Source: Halobium salinum | GTDB lineage: Archaea > Halobacteriota > Halobacteria > Halobacteriales > Haloferacaceae | Reading direction: 5' to 3' | Assembly: GCF_026586625.1 (NCBI RefSeq) | Contig: NZ_JAODIW010000008.1 | Location: 328,382 to 392,381, forward strand | Length of the DNA stretch: 64,000 nucleotides | Shown: positions 53,835 through 62,966 of the stretch, in pieces | Position numbering within the stretch: position 1 is the first letter of the stretch | Layout: the number at the start of each line of letters is the position of its first letter | Notes under the pieces: model-generated | Databases searched by the model: none | What the model saw: only the letters and a program-made list of their open reading frames with translations | Told to the model about the DNA's origin: nothing | Translations under genes and position numbers: made by a program

Positions 53835-54004
53835 ACGCCGTGCGGGCCGGAGCACTCCCGACAGAGACCCAACGCGAGGTCGCGTCGGCGCCCGCCGCCG
53901 CGGCCCGGTCGCTGCCGTTATCGACGGCGTTGCTGCCGGCTTCCGGCGGAACCTCCGCCCTCGGGTGTCAGTCCGGCGTCGGGTCCGATACCGGGGCATC
54001 CGCC

Positions 54005-55153
54005 TCACATCGCCGTGCGGGGTGAGAGGGTCGTTCCGGCCTCCCGGCGAATCTGCAGTACCGTCGCCAGGTCCGCGGCGGTGACCGTTCCGACCACTTC
54101 GCCGTTCTCCTCGACGACTGCGGTCTTCGCTTCCGACCCGTTCAGCAGCCCGACGACCTCGAACATCGGGGTGTGGCCCGCCACCGTCGGGAACCCCTCG
54201 GACATGACGTCACGGACGGTCGTCGCGTTCCGTCGGCGCTTGCGGCGCAGACTGTCGAGCGAGACGACCCCGACGACCGACCCGGAGTCGTCCACGACGG
54301 GGTACGTCGTCCGCCGCTCCTCGAACATCCGCTCGCTCAGGTCCGACAGCCGGGTCTCGGGGGAGACGGGTCGCACGTTCGTGGACATGACGTCCGCCGC
54401 CGTCACGCCTTCGAGCAGCGTTTCGAGCGCGACGAACCTCGATTCGCCGTTCGCCGCCCCGTAGACGAACAAGGCGAGGAGGAACAGCATCGGACTGAAC
54501 GAGAGGACGCCGAGGATGGCGAACCCGACCGCGAACAGCGACCCGACCCGGGCGGCCGTCCGGGTCGCCGAAGCGTACGGTCGCGAGCGGGCGAGCAGCG
54601 CGCGGAGGACCCGGCCGCCGTCCATCGGGAACGCCGGGAGGAGGTTGAACGCCGTGAGGACGACGTTCGTGACGACGAGCCACCCGAGGACGAACACGGC
54701 CGCCGGAGCCGAGGACGGGACCACCAGGACGGCGCCGTAACAGACGACGGCGACGAGCACGCTCGCCGCCGGGCCGGCGAGGGCTATCCACAGTTCCTGC
54801 GTCCACTCACGGGGCATCGACTCGAGATTCGCGAGACCGCCGAGCAGCCAGAGGGTTATCGACTGCACCTCGATACCGTACCGGCGTGCGGCCCACGCGT
54901 GGCCGAGTTCGTGAATCGTGACGCTGACGAACAGGCCGACTGCCGCGACGATGCCGATGAGCCACGGCGTCGTCCCGGCGCGGAGGACCGCCGGGTCGAG
55001 CGCCACGACGGGGAACGTGTTTATCAGTCCGGCGTAGAGGTCGATCTGTTCGCCGCTCCCGATGAGCCACGCCAGTATCGGGAGGACCACGGGGAGTGAA
55101 ATGTGAATTCGAATCGGTATCCCCCACACCGAGACGAGTTCGTAATCCCTCAC
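54005..55153 (-). CDS. Site-2 protease (M50) with CBS pair
   Basis: 382 residues. The N-terminal 250 form the membrane metalloprotease: zinc ligands in TIHELGHAWAARR near residue 80, and the Asp of NLLPAFPMDGGRVL near 168. The C-terminal 130 hold two CBS domains (VTAADVMSTNV near 250; TVRDVMSEGFPTVA near 318) that often bind adenine nucleotides. It cleaves membrane-bound regulators. The start ATG at 55153 is divergent to the MscS gene. Confidence 0.93.
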   Translation of the reverse strand: MRDYELVSVWGIPIRIHISLPVVLPILAWLIGSGEQIDLYAGLINTFPVVALDPAVLRAGTTPWLIGIVAAVGLFVSVTIHELGHAWAARRYGIEVQSITLWLLGGLANLESMPREWTQELWIALAGPAASVLVAVVCYGAVLVVPSSAPAAVFVLGWLVVTNVVLTAFNLLPAFPMDGGRVLRALLARSRPYASATRTAARVGSLFAVGFAILGVLSFSPMLFLLALFVYGAANGESRFVALETLLEGVTAADVMSTNVRPVSPETRLSDLSERMFEERRTTYPVVDDSGSVVGVVSLDSLRRKRRRNATTVRDVMSEGFPTVAGHTPMFEVVGLLNGSEAKTAVVEENGEVVGTVTAADLATVLQIRREAGTTLSPRTAM

Positions 55154-55288
55154 GGTCGAGATGTTGGGGAGGGGGAGGGTTGTACCTTGTGAGGGAGGGA
55201 GTCGGCCCCGAACGTTCGGATGGACTCTCGTCCGGGCGCCTTCGGCCGTCCTCCTCGACGGTGTGGTCGGCGGCGTCTCGGACGTGAG

Positions 55289-55296
55289 GCATATAC
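55289..55296 (+). promoter_or_regulatory. TATA-like box of the MscS gene
   Basis: GCATATAC, 24-31 bases before the ATG at 55320. It supports this start over the in-frame upstream ATG at 55161. Confidence 0.5.
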
Positions 55297-55319
55297 TCTC
55301 GGCGAGTGGATTACCCGCT

Positions 55320-56216
55320 ATGCCTGACGGCCGTGCGGCTCACCGTTGTTGGGCCGGCTATCTGACGCTGTTTCCGCTCCTGTTCGCACTCCAGACGACG
55401 ACCCCCGACCCCGGCGTCGGCGTCGGTGGGGTGGCCGACTACTGGCCCACTATCGTCCGCGCGGGGTGGTTTCTCGGCGGGTTCCTCGTCGTCGTCCTGG
55501 TCGGCCGGTTCCTCGTCGAACCCATCCTCGCTCGAATCGTCCGCGACAGGAACCGGAACAATCCGACCCTTCGGGACGCGATTTTTCTCTACTTTCGGGC
55601 GTTCTTTCTCGTCGCGGCAGTGCTCGTCGGGGTGGGGTTCGCGGGCTACGGGCAGGTCCTGACCAGCTCCGCGCTCATCGTCGGCGCGGCGACGCTCGCC
55701 ATCGGCGTCGCGGGTCAGCAGGTTCTCGGCTCGTTCGTCAGCGGGACGGCGCTGGTGTTCGACCCCGACTTCAACGTGGGCAACTACATCGAGTGGGACG
55801 GCGGCGAAGGCATCGTCGAATCGATATCGCTGCGAGTCACCCGCGTCAAGACGCCCGACGGCGAACTGGTCACGATTCCGAACACCGTCCTGACGAGTCA
55901 GGCGGTCACGCGACCCTACGGCCGGGGAAAACACCGTATCGTCGAGCGAATCAGCCTCACGAACGTGGACGATATCGACGAGGTGACGAGGCTCCTCGAA
56001 GGGGCGGCGGTCGGCCTCGACGGGGTGCTCGCGAATCCAGCGCCGAGCGTGTACGTCGACGAACTCACCGAGGACGGGGTCGTCCTTCGCGTCCGGTACT
56101 GGATCGAGGACCCGTACCAGCGCAACGTGTTCGCCATTCGGTCCGCGTACGTCCGCACCGTCAGGACCAGACTCGCGGAGGCCGGAATCGCCATCGAATC
56201 CGTTCTCAGGTCGTGA
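55320..56216 (+). CDS. MscS-family mechanosensitive channel
   Basis: 298 residues from the ATG at 55320. Two N-terminal helices (residues 13-34, 45-66) precede a pore-lining helix (LIVGAATLAIGVAGQQVLGSFVSG) rich in Gly and Ala, then the beta domain with FNVGNYIEWDGGEGIVESISLRVT and VTIPNTVL. This is the MscS architecture: a channel that opens under membrane tension to relieve hypo-osmotic stress. The cytoplasmic vestibule domain ends at the C-terminus. Confidence 0.9.
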   Translation: MPDGRAAHRCWAGYLTLFPLLFALQTTTPDPGVGVGGVADYWPTIVRAGWFLGGFLVVVLVGRFLVEPILARIVRDRNRNNPTLRDAIFLYFRAFFLVAAVLVGVGFAGYGQVLTSSALIVGAATLAIGVAGQQVLGSFVSGTALVFDPDFNVGNYIEWDGGEGIVESISLRVTRVKTPDGELVTIPNTVLTSQAVTRPYGRGKHRIVERISLTNVDDIDEVTRLLEGAAVGLDGVLANPAPSVYVDELTEDGVVLRVRYWIEDPYQRNVFAIRSAYVRTVRTRLAEAGIAIESVLRS

Positions 56217-56321
56217 GCCGCGGGCCGACGGGCGCTCCGTGACGAGAGGGCGGCGGGCCGCCTCCGTCGCTCCGAGCGTCGGCGATGGCTTTCTTCCGTC
56301 CGGCAGGCGAGTGTCGAACCG

Positions 56322-57290
56322 ATGTCGAAAGACGATAGCTCGTCGAACGTCGCGATCGCCTGTCAGGGCGGGGGCAGTCACACCGCGTTCACTGCGGGCG
56401 TCCTCCAGCGACTCTTCGACGAGTTCCCGTCGGACCGCAACCTGGTCGGAATCAGCGGCACCTCGGGGGGCGCCGCCTGTGCCACCCTCGCCTGGTACGG
56501 GCTGAACCATCCGAACCGGACGCCGCGAGAGCTGCTGTCCGGCTTCTGGGAGGACCTCGGCGCGTCCTCTCCCCTCGACCGGACGGTGAACACGCTCGTC
56601 CGGTGGAACGTCACCCTCCGCCGTATGGGTGTGCCGCTCCCCGAGACGAGCCCCGCACACTCCCCCGTCGCTCGCTGGGGCCAGGACGAGCTACGTCGCC
56701 TCCTCGAACGGTACGTCGACTTCGAGGAACTGCCCGACCTGCTCGACGGAACGGAACCCGCCCTACTCGTCAGCGCAATCGACGTGCTCACCGGGGAGTT
56801 CGAGCTGTTTCGCGGGAACGACCTCTCCGTGGACGAAGTGTTGGCCTCCGCCGCCGAGCCGCACCTCTTCGAGGCGGTTCCCGTCGACGGCCACTACTAC
56901 TGGGACGGCCTCTTCTCGAAGAACCCGCCGATGAAGGACTTCCTGACCCAGTCCGACATCCCCGACCCTGACGAGCTCTGGCTGGTCGAAATCAACCCCC
57001 AGCGGCGGTCGGAGGTGCCGACGACCAGAGAGGAGATCGACGGTCGGCGCAACGAGCTGTCCGGAAACCTCTCGCTGAACGCGGAAGTCGGCTTTCTCGA
57101 GGCCGTCAACGGGTGGATAGAAGAGGGCTACCTTCCGGACGACTTCACCCACACGGACATCAAACGCATCCGCTTCCCCCGTCGCCGCCGGTTGTCCTGG
57201 CGAACGAAACTCGACCGCGACCCGGAGTTTCTGGACGAACTGATGGACGACGGCGAGCGGGCGGCACGGGCGTTTCTCGAGGAACTGTAG
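56322..57290 (+). CDS. Patatin-like phospholipase
   Basis: 322 residues. The oxyanion loop CQGGGSHTAFTAGVL near residue 14, the nucleophile GISGTSGGAACATLAW near 43 (GxSxG), and the catalytic Asp in YYWDGLFSKNP near 195 give the patatin Ser-Asp dyad. It cleaves acyl esters; a role in archaeal ether-lipid membranes is unclear, and fatty-acid esters may come from outside. No signal peptide. It follows the MscS gene by 105 bases. Confidence 0.92.
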   Translation: MSKDDSSSNVAIACQGGGSHTAFTAGVLQRLFDEFPSDRNLVGISGTSGGAACATLAWYGLNHPNRTPRELLSGFWEDLGASSPLDRTVNTLVRWNVTLRRMGVPLPETSPAHSPVARWGQDELRRLLERYVDFEELPDLLDGTEPALLVSAIDVLTGEFELFRGNDLSVDEVLASAAEPHLFEAVPVDGHYYWDGLFSKNPPMKDFLTQSDIPDPDELWLVEINPQRRSEVPTTREEIDGRRNELSGNLSLNAEVGFLEAVNGWIEEGYLPDDFTHTDIKRIRFPRRRRLSWRTKLDRDPEFLDELMDDGERAARAFLEEL

Positions 57291-57536
57291 CGCTCCCGAC
57301 TCGACGCCCGACGAGGGAGACCACCCGGACGGACGCGCGAAGGTGGTGTTCGGTCGAGTCGCTCACCGGACGGGGAGGTGGCGGCGACCGGTCAAACGGC
57401 CGCTGTCGGGTGAGCGTTCGGTAGGAGCCGGCCTGTCGACGAAGGCCGGAGGCTCCCGTAGTCACCGATTCAGCCCGTACGCTGCCGGCTCCGTGCCTAC
57501 CGTGTCTATACACGCCGTCCGCGCGAATCCACGAAC

Positions 57537-57543
57537 CTTTACC
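57537..57543 (+). promoter_or_regulatory. TATA-like box of the DUF2070 gene
   Basis: CTTTACC lies 26-32 bases before the ATG at 57569. Confidence 0.45.
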
Positions 57544-57568
57544 ACGCCACCGCGAGAAGCCGGTTCGT

Positions 57569-59638
57569 ATGACGCAGACGCAGAGCGACCTCGCCGGGCT
57601 CTCGAAGTTCATCTTCCGTGCGCCGCGGTGGTACACGAGCCTCGGGTTCGCTCTTGCGATCGCCGCCTTCGTCGGCATCGCCGCGTTCGACTCGGGCGAA
57701 ACCGTCTCCACGTGGCGCGGCTTCCTCTTCATCGGCCGCGACGCCTGGGAGGGCATCTTCTTCATCGGGGTTCCGACGGTCATCGCGAGCTTCGCGACGA
57801 CGGGCATCGACCGATTCGTCGGCGGGAAGCTCACGCCGAATCGGTCCTCCCTGCTCGCGCTCGCGGGCGAGCTACTCATCGTGGCGTTCATCACCGTCGC
57901 CGCGGTGCTCACGACGCTGACGCCGCTCGACCAGACGTTCGTCTACGACTCGCTGGTCGTCGCGCTCGCGTCCGTGTTCGCCCTCCGCCTGCTCGTAATC
58001 GTCGCCGTCTCCCGGCGCTCGCTCCTGCTGGCGACCGTCCCGGCGAGTATCCAGACCCTCGCCGGGGCCGCGTTGCTGTTCGTCTACTCCGGCGCGCTCA
58101 GTTATCTGGAGGTCGGCGGCCCGCTCCTCCCCTACGCCGGGAAGTACCTCGCACGCGCCGAGCAGGCGCCACCGGAGATAACCGCCGTCACCGCGAACCA
58201 CTTTCTCCTGCTCGGAGTGCTCTGTGCGCTGTACGCCGCCTCCGTCTACGCGGTCGTCGTCGTCATCGACCGGCCGTGGCGCAAGAGCCTCGGGGTCTCG
58301 CCGCTCGACTTCCTGCGGGGATTCATCGGCCACGTCGCTGAGGGCACCCGAGAGCTGGAGGAGTTCTTCGAGAAACTCGGGCAGGACGCTATCGTCCCCG
58401 TCACCGTGCTCTCGTTCGCCCGCGAGGACGGCTCCGAGAAGGCGCGGTTCGTCCTCCCGATGATTCACCCCGGGCCGATGGGGGAGATCGGCGGCGGCAA
58501 CTTCCCGGAGCGGGTCGCCGAGCACGCCGAGGGGATGGCGTTCCCGCCGCACGCGACCGCCGGTCACGACTTCAACCTCGTCACGGAGCGCGAGGTCGAC
58601 ACCATCCTCGACGCCGTCGACCGCGCGATGGACGACGTGGAGTACAGCTCGGAGGCGACGACGAGCGTCCGGGCGCAGTCGGGCGAGGCGAACCTCCTCG
58701 GGCAGGGGTTCGGCGACGACGCCTTCCTCGTCTCGACGTTCGCACCGAACTTCGCCGACGACGTGGAGTACGGCGTCGGCCTCGCCGCCGGCACCGAGGC
58801 CCGAACTCGCGGACTGGACGACGTGATGCTCGTCGACGGCCACAACTCGAACAACGGGCTCGACGGCCCCGACCTCGGGCACGTCACGCCCGGGAGCCAG
58901 CGCGCGTTCGACCTCATCGGCGCCGCCGGCGAGACGGGCGAGAGCCTCGCGGCCGCCGAGCGAGGGGAGCTCACGCTCGGGACGGCCTGGAACCGCACCG
59001 ACTGGACGCCGATGGAGGGAATCGGCCCGCTCGGCATCCGCGTCGCGGTCAGCGAGGTCGCTGGACGCACCACGGCCTACGTGCTCGTCGACGGTAACAA
59101 CATGGAGCCCGGGCTCCGCGACCGACTCGTCTCCTCGCTGACGGGGACGCCGGTCGCCGGCGCCGCCGCCATGGAGGGGAGCGAGGCGACCGCCGTCGCC
59201 ACCGACGGCGCGGGTGCGGCCGACGGGGCCAGCGCGTCGACCCGGGCGGCGCCCGGCGGCGCTCCCGGAGCGGGAACGGAAGGCGGCCACGGTGGCGACC
59301 GCCCGCGCGACGGCCTCGTCGACGAGGCCGAGGTGATGACCACCGACACACACATCGTCAACACGGTGAAGGCGGACAACCAGGTCGGCGCCGTCATCGA
59401 CCACGACGAGCTGGAGGCGCTCGTCGACCAGCTAGTCGACGAAGCGTTGGACGACCGCGAACCCGTCTCGGCCGGGATGGCCGTCGAACAGGCGAACGTC
59501 ACCGTCTTCGGGAACGACCGCACGGAGACGCTCGCCAGTCACGCGAACGTCGCCGTCTCGATGGGGGGTGCCTTCGCCGCGGCGGTCGTCCTCTCGGCGC
59601 TCGCCGTGAGCGTGCTCATCTTCTTCCTCGCCCCCTGA
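57569..59638 (+). CDS. DUF2070 archaeal membrane protein
   Basis: 689 residues. About seven N-terminal helices (residues 20-230) precede a large cytoplasmic part: FVLPMIHPGPMGEIGGGNFPERVAEHAEG near 290, GHDFNLVTE near 331, LVDGHNSNNGLDGPDLGHVTPGS near 420, and a final membrane helix. DUF2070 is archaeal, with no assigned activity; the HPGPMG and DGHNSN motifs look like metal or phosphate sites. A Gly/Ala-rich insert lies near 530-590. It may act in polysaccharide or phosphate-ester handling at the membrane. Confidence 0.9.
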   Translation: MTQTQSDLAGLSKFIFRAPRWYTSLGFALAIAAFVGIAAFDSGETVSTWRGFLFIGRDAWEGIFFIGVPTVIASFATTGIDRFVGGKLTPNRSSLLALAGELLIVAFITVAAVLTTLTPLDQTFVYDSLVVALASVFALRLLVIVAVSRRSLLLATVPASIQTLAGAALLFVYSGALSYLEVGGPLLPYAGKYLARAEQAPPEITAVTANHFLLLGVLCALYAASVYAVVVVIDRPWRKSLGVSPLDFLRGFIGHVAEGTRELEEFFEKLGQDAIVPVTVLSFAREDGSEKARFVLPMIHPGPMGEIGGGNFPERVAEHAEGMAFPPHATAGHDFNLVTEREVDTILDAVDRAMDDVEYSSEATTSVRAQSGEANLLGQGFGDDAFLVSTFAPNFADDVEYGVGLAAGTEARTRGLDDVMLVDGHNSNNGLDGPDLGHVTPGSQRAFDLIGAAGETGESLAAAERGELTLGTAWNRTDWTPMEGIGPLGIRVAVSEVAGRTTAYVLVDGNNMEPGLRDRLVSSLTGTPVAGAAAMEGSEATAVATDGAGAADGASASTRAAPGGAPGAGTEGGHGGDRPRDGLVDEAEVMTTDTHIVNTVKADNQVGAVIDHDELEALVDQLVDEALDDREPVSAGMAVEQANVTVFGNDRTETLASHANVAVSMGGAFAAAVVLSALAVSVLIFFLAP

Positions 59639-59719
59639 CCGGGCTGGTGGCCCCTCGCCGACGCTCGCCGTCGACCGTCGGGGCGGTCGCTATCAGCGTC
59701 TCCTGCTATCGGCGCCTCC

Positions 59720-59938
59720 TTACTCGTCGTCGCGTGACCCGCCCAACCTGAGCACGCGGGTGCTTCGTGACCCGCAACTGGGACACAGATGCCGGTAGTA
59801 CACCCGCGAGCCGGTCGTCTGAACGCGCCAACTCCCGGCCTCGTCTTCGAAGCCACACTCCGGGCAGACCCGCGCCTCCTGGTCGTACCGTGCCCTGAGC
59901 CGGTCCAGCGCCGACGTGCCGCGGCCGTCCATGCTCAT
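59720..59938 (-). CDS. HVO_0649-like zinc-finger protein
   Basis: 72 residues from the ATG at 59938 (the ATG at 59947 is also possible). CPECGFEDEAGSW near residue 25 and HLCPSCGSRSTRVLRLG near 50 form a CxxC-CxxC zinc finger. The ALDRLRARYDQEARVCPECG start is like the haloarchaeal HVO_0649 family. Function unknown; such mini zinc proteins are abundant in halophiles. It is the last gene on this strand after DUF3194. Confidence 0.85.
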   Translation of the reverse strand: MSMDGRGTSALDRLRARYDQEARVCPECGFEDEAGSWRVQTTGSRVYYRHLCPSCGSRSTRVLRLGGSRDDE

Positions 59939-60225
59939 AGGTACCATATGACAGTCACGACTGAAAACGGTTTCGTCGGGCGGGTATAAGTGTGTACGCG
60001 GCAGAGCCGGCCGGGCCGGATTCACTGGGCACGCTTGCCTCGCCAGGTACGCCAGCCGTAGCGGCCCGACGGTTGCTCGGCGGGAGCGAGACGACGGACG
60101 GGACCGGGCGGCTCGAATCGCGGTCGAGCGCGCCGAGAGCGACCGGACGGAGCGGCCGCTGGTCGGGAACTGTCGAGAAGAACGGTCGCCGGCGGTCGTA
60201 CCGATACCGGTCGGCGACGGTCGGT

Positions 60226-60513
60226 TTAGGCCGAGTCCGCTCGGTCGAAGAGGTCGTCGACGGCCTCACCCGCCGCGCGGGCGGCCTCGTCGGCGACCGC
60301 TTCGGGGTCGTGCTCGTCGTCGGGCGCGTTGAGGTACACGTCGACTTCGAGCACGCCGTCCTCGAACGTGACCGTCACGTCGAGGTCCGTCACGTCGGAC
60401 TGTTTGTACCGCGCGAAGACGACGCCCTCGGCCGCCTCCGACGCCGCCTGGACGACCTCCTCGTCGGTCGGGTCGTCGGGCTGTGCGTCCTCCGCGTCCG
60501 CGCCGGGGGTCAT
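60226..60513 (-). CDS. DUF3194 protein
   Basis: 95 residues, acidic. FARYKQSDVTDLDVTVTFEDGVLEVDVYLNAPD near residue 33 is the DUF3194 core. It is always found next to prefoldin beta in archaea, and here its ATG shares one base with the prefoldin stop (TAATG), so they are translationally coupled. A helper role in prefoldin assembly or protein folding is possible but unproven. Confidence 0.9.
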   Translation of the reverse strand: MTPGADAEDAQPDDPTDEEVVQAASEAAEGVVFARYKQSDVTDLDVTVTFEDGVLEVDVYLNAPDDEHDPEAVADEAARAAGEAVDDLFDRADSA

Positions 60514-60914
60514 TACGAGCCGCCGCTCGGGCCCATCGGACCGCCGGCGCCGCCGGGGCCGCCCGCACCGCCGCCCTGCAGCATCTGCTGAAGCTCCTGC
60601 TGGAGCTCCTCGAACTGGCCCTGGACGCGCTCTTCCTGCTTGTCGAGCTGCTCGACGCGCACTTCGAGGCTGTCGACCTTCTCCTCGAGGTCCTCCTGAG
60701 CCTCGTCGTAGCTCGTCTCGACGAGAAGCTCGCCGACCTCGCGGTACATCTTCGTGTCGCTGTCGATGTCCTCGAGCGTCTCGAGGGCCGTCTTGGACTC
60801 CGAGAGCGTCGTCTCGGAGGACTGCTTCTGTGCGGACAGCTGCTGTGCCGTCTCCTGAAGGTCCTGGAGTTCCTCGATCTTCTCCTGGGCCTCCGGCGGA
60901 AGGTTACCCTGCAT
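60513..60914 (-). CDS. pfdB: Prefoldin subunit beta
   Basis: 133 residues from the ATG at 60914 ([20 protein letters not shown]). The central part is a coiled coil rich in Gln, Glu and Leu, with a beta-hairpin region around [16 protein letters not shown]. The C-terminus is a Gly/Pro-rich tail ([19 protein letters not shown]). Prefoldin hands unfolded proteins to the thermosome. It precedes DUF3194 in the operon from L37ae. Confidence 0.93.
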   Translation of the reverse strand: MQGNLPPEAQEKIEELQDLQETAQQLSAQKQSSETTLSESKTALETLEDIDSDTKMYREVGELLVETSYDEAQEDLEEKVDSLEVRVEQLDKQEERVQGQFEELQQELQQMLQGGGAGGPGGAGGPMGPSGGS

Positions 60915-61031
60915 GGTCGGGTCGACGTGACCCGGACTGAAAAAGCCCTGCATTCCGTCTCGCGGACGGGGACGGTTCCCGAACGGCGTCTCGGGAGCCG
61001 TCGACGGCGCGGACCGAGAAGTCGCGTTCCG

Positions 61032-61226
61032 CTACGGTCGCCAGTACCGCGTGACGACCTCGAACAGTACCAGTCCGACGGCGACGCCGACGCCGACCGC
61101 CAGCCCGAGGACGAGCGCGCCGCCGACGCTCCCCTGTTCGTAGAACCCGACGACGACGGCCAACGCGGTGGCGGCTACGACGTATCGGAGGGCACGCCGA
61201 CCGTCGAACGGCGGCGGTCGCGTCAT
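61032..61226 (-). CDS. Two-helix membrane protein between pcc1 and prefoldin beta
   Basis: 64 residues from the ATG at 61226. MTRPPPFDGRRALRYV precedes a helix (VAATALAVVVGFYEQGS) and a second (GGALVLGLAVGVGVAVGLVLFEVV). Its ATG overlaps the pcc1 TGA by four bases (ATGA), so it is translated with it. The family occurs between these genes in haloarchaea, as I recall; function unknown. Confidence 0.8.
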   Translation of the reverse strand: MTRPPPFDGRRALRYVVAATALAVVVGFYEQGSVGGALVLGLAVGVGVAVGLVLFEVVTRYWRP

Positions 61227-61567
61227 CTCACCCTTCCGGGGTCCCCACCGGCCCGGCCGACCACGTCCTCGGCGACGCCCACTAGCCGCCGCCAACTGTT
61301 CAGGCCGGCACGGAGCGCCACGAGGTCGGCGGCACGGACCCGGACGACCACCTCGTCGCCGGCGCGGTCGACGGTCGCGGCCGAGCGGTCGTCGTCGATT
61401 TCGCCGACCTCGACGCCCACGGCGCCGGCGACGAGGCGAGCGTGGCGCTCGTCGGGGTAGCGAAAGCGGAGAACCGCGTCGTGGACGAGGTCGTCGTGGG
61501 CGGGCGCGTCGCGCCCGACAGGGCCGCCGGCGTCGTCCGCCCGGTCGGGGTCGGTCCCGGCGTCCAC
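61223..61567 (-). CDS. pcc1: KEOPS complex subunit Pcc1
   Basis: 114 residues from the GTG at 61567. The core LRFRYPDERHARLVAGAVGVEVGEIDDDRS, then VRVRAADLVALRAGLNSWRRL, matches Pcc1, the small dimerising subunit of KEOPS that makes the t6A modification on tRNA. The first 30 residues are a poorly conserved acidic extension. It lies in the operon L37ae-rpoP-pcc1. Confidence 0.9.
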   Translation of the reverse strand: MDAGTDPDRADDAGGPVGRDAPAHDDLVHDAVLRFRYPDERHARLVAGAVGVEVGEIDDDRSAATVDRAGDEVVVRVRAADLVALRAGLNSWRRLVGVAEDVVGRAGGDPGRVR

Positions 61568-61571
61568 GGCG

Positions 61572-61706
61572 TTACTCGACGTCGACTTCCTTCACCGTGC
61601 GGGCGCGCTCCTTCAGGAGCACGCGGTGCCCGCAGTACGGACAGCGGACCCCGCCGTACTCGTCCAGTTCGACGTCGCGCTTACAGCGGGAGCACTTGTA
61701 GCTCAT
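61572..61706 (-). CDS. rpoP: DNA-directed RNA polymerase subunit P
   Basis: 44 residues (Rpo12). [19 protein letters not shown] then [18 protein letters not shown] holds one zinc through two CxxC pairs. This is the normal length of archaeal RpoP, an assembly subunit of RNA polymerase. It is five bases before the pcc1 start and 20 after the L37ae stop. Confidence 0.95.
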   Translation of the reverse strand: MSYKCSRCKRDVELDEYGGVRCPYCGHRVLLKERARTVKEVDVE

Positions 61707-61726
61707 GAGATGTGGGTGGAGAGGTG

Positions 61727-62008
61727 TTACTCGCTGTCCGAGGAGAGCGCGGCGCGGATGGAGCGGGTGACGGTGCGGCCACCGGGGGTCTCCGGCCGGT
61801 ACGTCCCGCCGGCGAACTTGTAGCCACAGTTGCCGCACTGCCAGATGGCGGTGCCCTTGCGGTCGACGCGGTCCTCACCGCAGTCCGGGCAGGTGTGGTC
61901 GTCGTGCATGTCCCCCTCGATTTCGGCGACGCGCTTTCGCGCGACACGCCCGTAGCGGGCGCCGAATCGGCCGGCGCTGCCGGTCTGACGTGCCTTGTTC
62001 TCGGCCAT
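61727..62008 (-). CDS. rpl37ae: Ribosomal protein L37ae
   Basis: 93 residues. A basic start ([31 protein letters not shown]) precedes a zinc ribbon of four cysteines ([29 protein letters not shown]). It binds 23S rRNA near the exit region. It is the first gene of the conserved operon and starts divergent to the bat-type regulator. Confidence 0.96.
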   Translation of the reverse strand: MAENKARQTGSAGRFGARYGRVARKRVAEIEGDMHDDHTCPDCGEDRVDRKGTAIWQCGNCGYKFAGGTYRPETPGGRTVTRSIRAALSSDSE

Positions 62009-62150
62009 AGTACCGGAGATTACCGCCAGCGGGCACAAAAAGGCTACGAGTCCGGGCCGCGAGGTCGGTTCGGACGTGGTGTCCCCGCCATCCCCGTCGA
62101 CGGGGTGGCCCACAGCGTTTTGCCCGGACCGGGCGAAGCGGTCGACGACC

Positions 62151-62924
62151 GTGATCGTCGCAGACCTGGCGCTCCCGACGCCCGCACTCCGTCGAGTCGC
62201 GGGCGCCGCCGCCGAGGGCGCCGTCACGCTCGACCGGGTGTACGCGACCGTCGAGACGTCTCGCGTCCGCGTCCAACTGGAGGTCCCCCCGCGGCCGAGT
62301 GACGGCGACGCGACGGAGCGAATCGAGACCGCGCTGGCGGCCGACCCGACCGTCGAGGAGTACGCGCTGCTGTCCGAGACCGAAGCGGAGCGTCGGTACC
62401 GCGTCACGCTCTCGCCCGCGGGCGAGCGGGCGTCGACGTACCCCGACTGGGTCGCCGTCGACGCGGTGCTCCTCGACGGGCGGGCGTCGACGTCCGGTTG
62501 GGACCTCCGGCTACGCTTTCCGAGCCGGGAGGCGCTCGCACGCTACCGAGAGCGCTGTGGGGACCGGGACGAGGGAGCCGAGGCGGAGCTCCGGGGCCTC
62601 TACTCGAGCGGGACCGACGACGACCCGGAGTTCGGGCTCACCGACGCGCAGACGGCCATCCTCCACCGCGCCCTCGAGCTCGGCTACTTCGACATCCCCC
62701 GGAGCGCCTCGCTCGCCGAGGTGGGCGACTCCCTGGGCGTCACCGGACAGGCGGCTTCCGAGCGGCTCCGCCGGGCGCTGAAGACATACCTCTCGAACTC
62801 GATGTTCTCGGGGGGACGCGGCGAAGAGGGCCGCGGGGCAGACGGGACGGCGGTCGGGTCGGACCGACCGACCGGGTCGCCGGCGGACCCCGGCTCCGAC
62901 ACCGTCGGCGACACCGCCGACTGA
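62151..62924 (+). CDS. Bacterio-opsin activator-type HTH regulator
   Basis: 257 residues from the GTG at 62151. The final 80 residues hold the HTH_10 domain: [22 protein letters not shown], then [22 protein letters not shown] and a C-terminal tail. This domain is typical of bat-type regulators, abundant in haloarchaea. The N-terminal 150 residues are a sensor region without a named family ([18 protein letters not shown]). GC-rich start context; the TTTTGCCC upstream is a weak TATA. Confidence 0.85.
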   Translation: MIVADLALPTPALRRVAGAAAEGAVTLDRVYATVETSRVRVQLEVPPRPSDGDATERIETALAADPTVEEYALLSETEAERRYRVTLSPAGERASTYPDWVAVDAVLLDGRASTSGWDLRLRFPSREALARYRERCGDRDEGAEAELRGLYSSGTDDDPEFGLTDAQTAILHRALELGYFDIPRSASLAEVGDSLGVTGQAASERLRRALKTYLSNSMFSGGRGEEGRGADGTAVGSDRPTGSPADPGSDTVGDTAD

Positions 62925-62966
62925 CGCACCTGCTCCGGGGACGACTCCCGACCCGAACTCACCCGT

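Noticed and set aside
60000-60225. Possible tRNA or small RNA in the gap after the zinc-finger gene
   Set aside because: No cloverleaf consensus (no TTCGA box with matching stems) and no clear hairpin; left unannotated.
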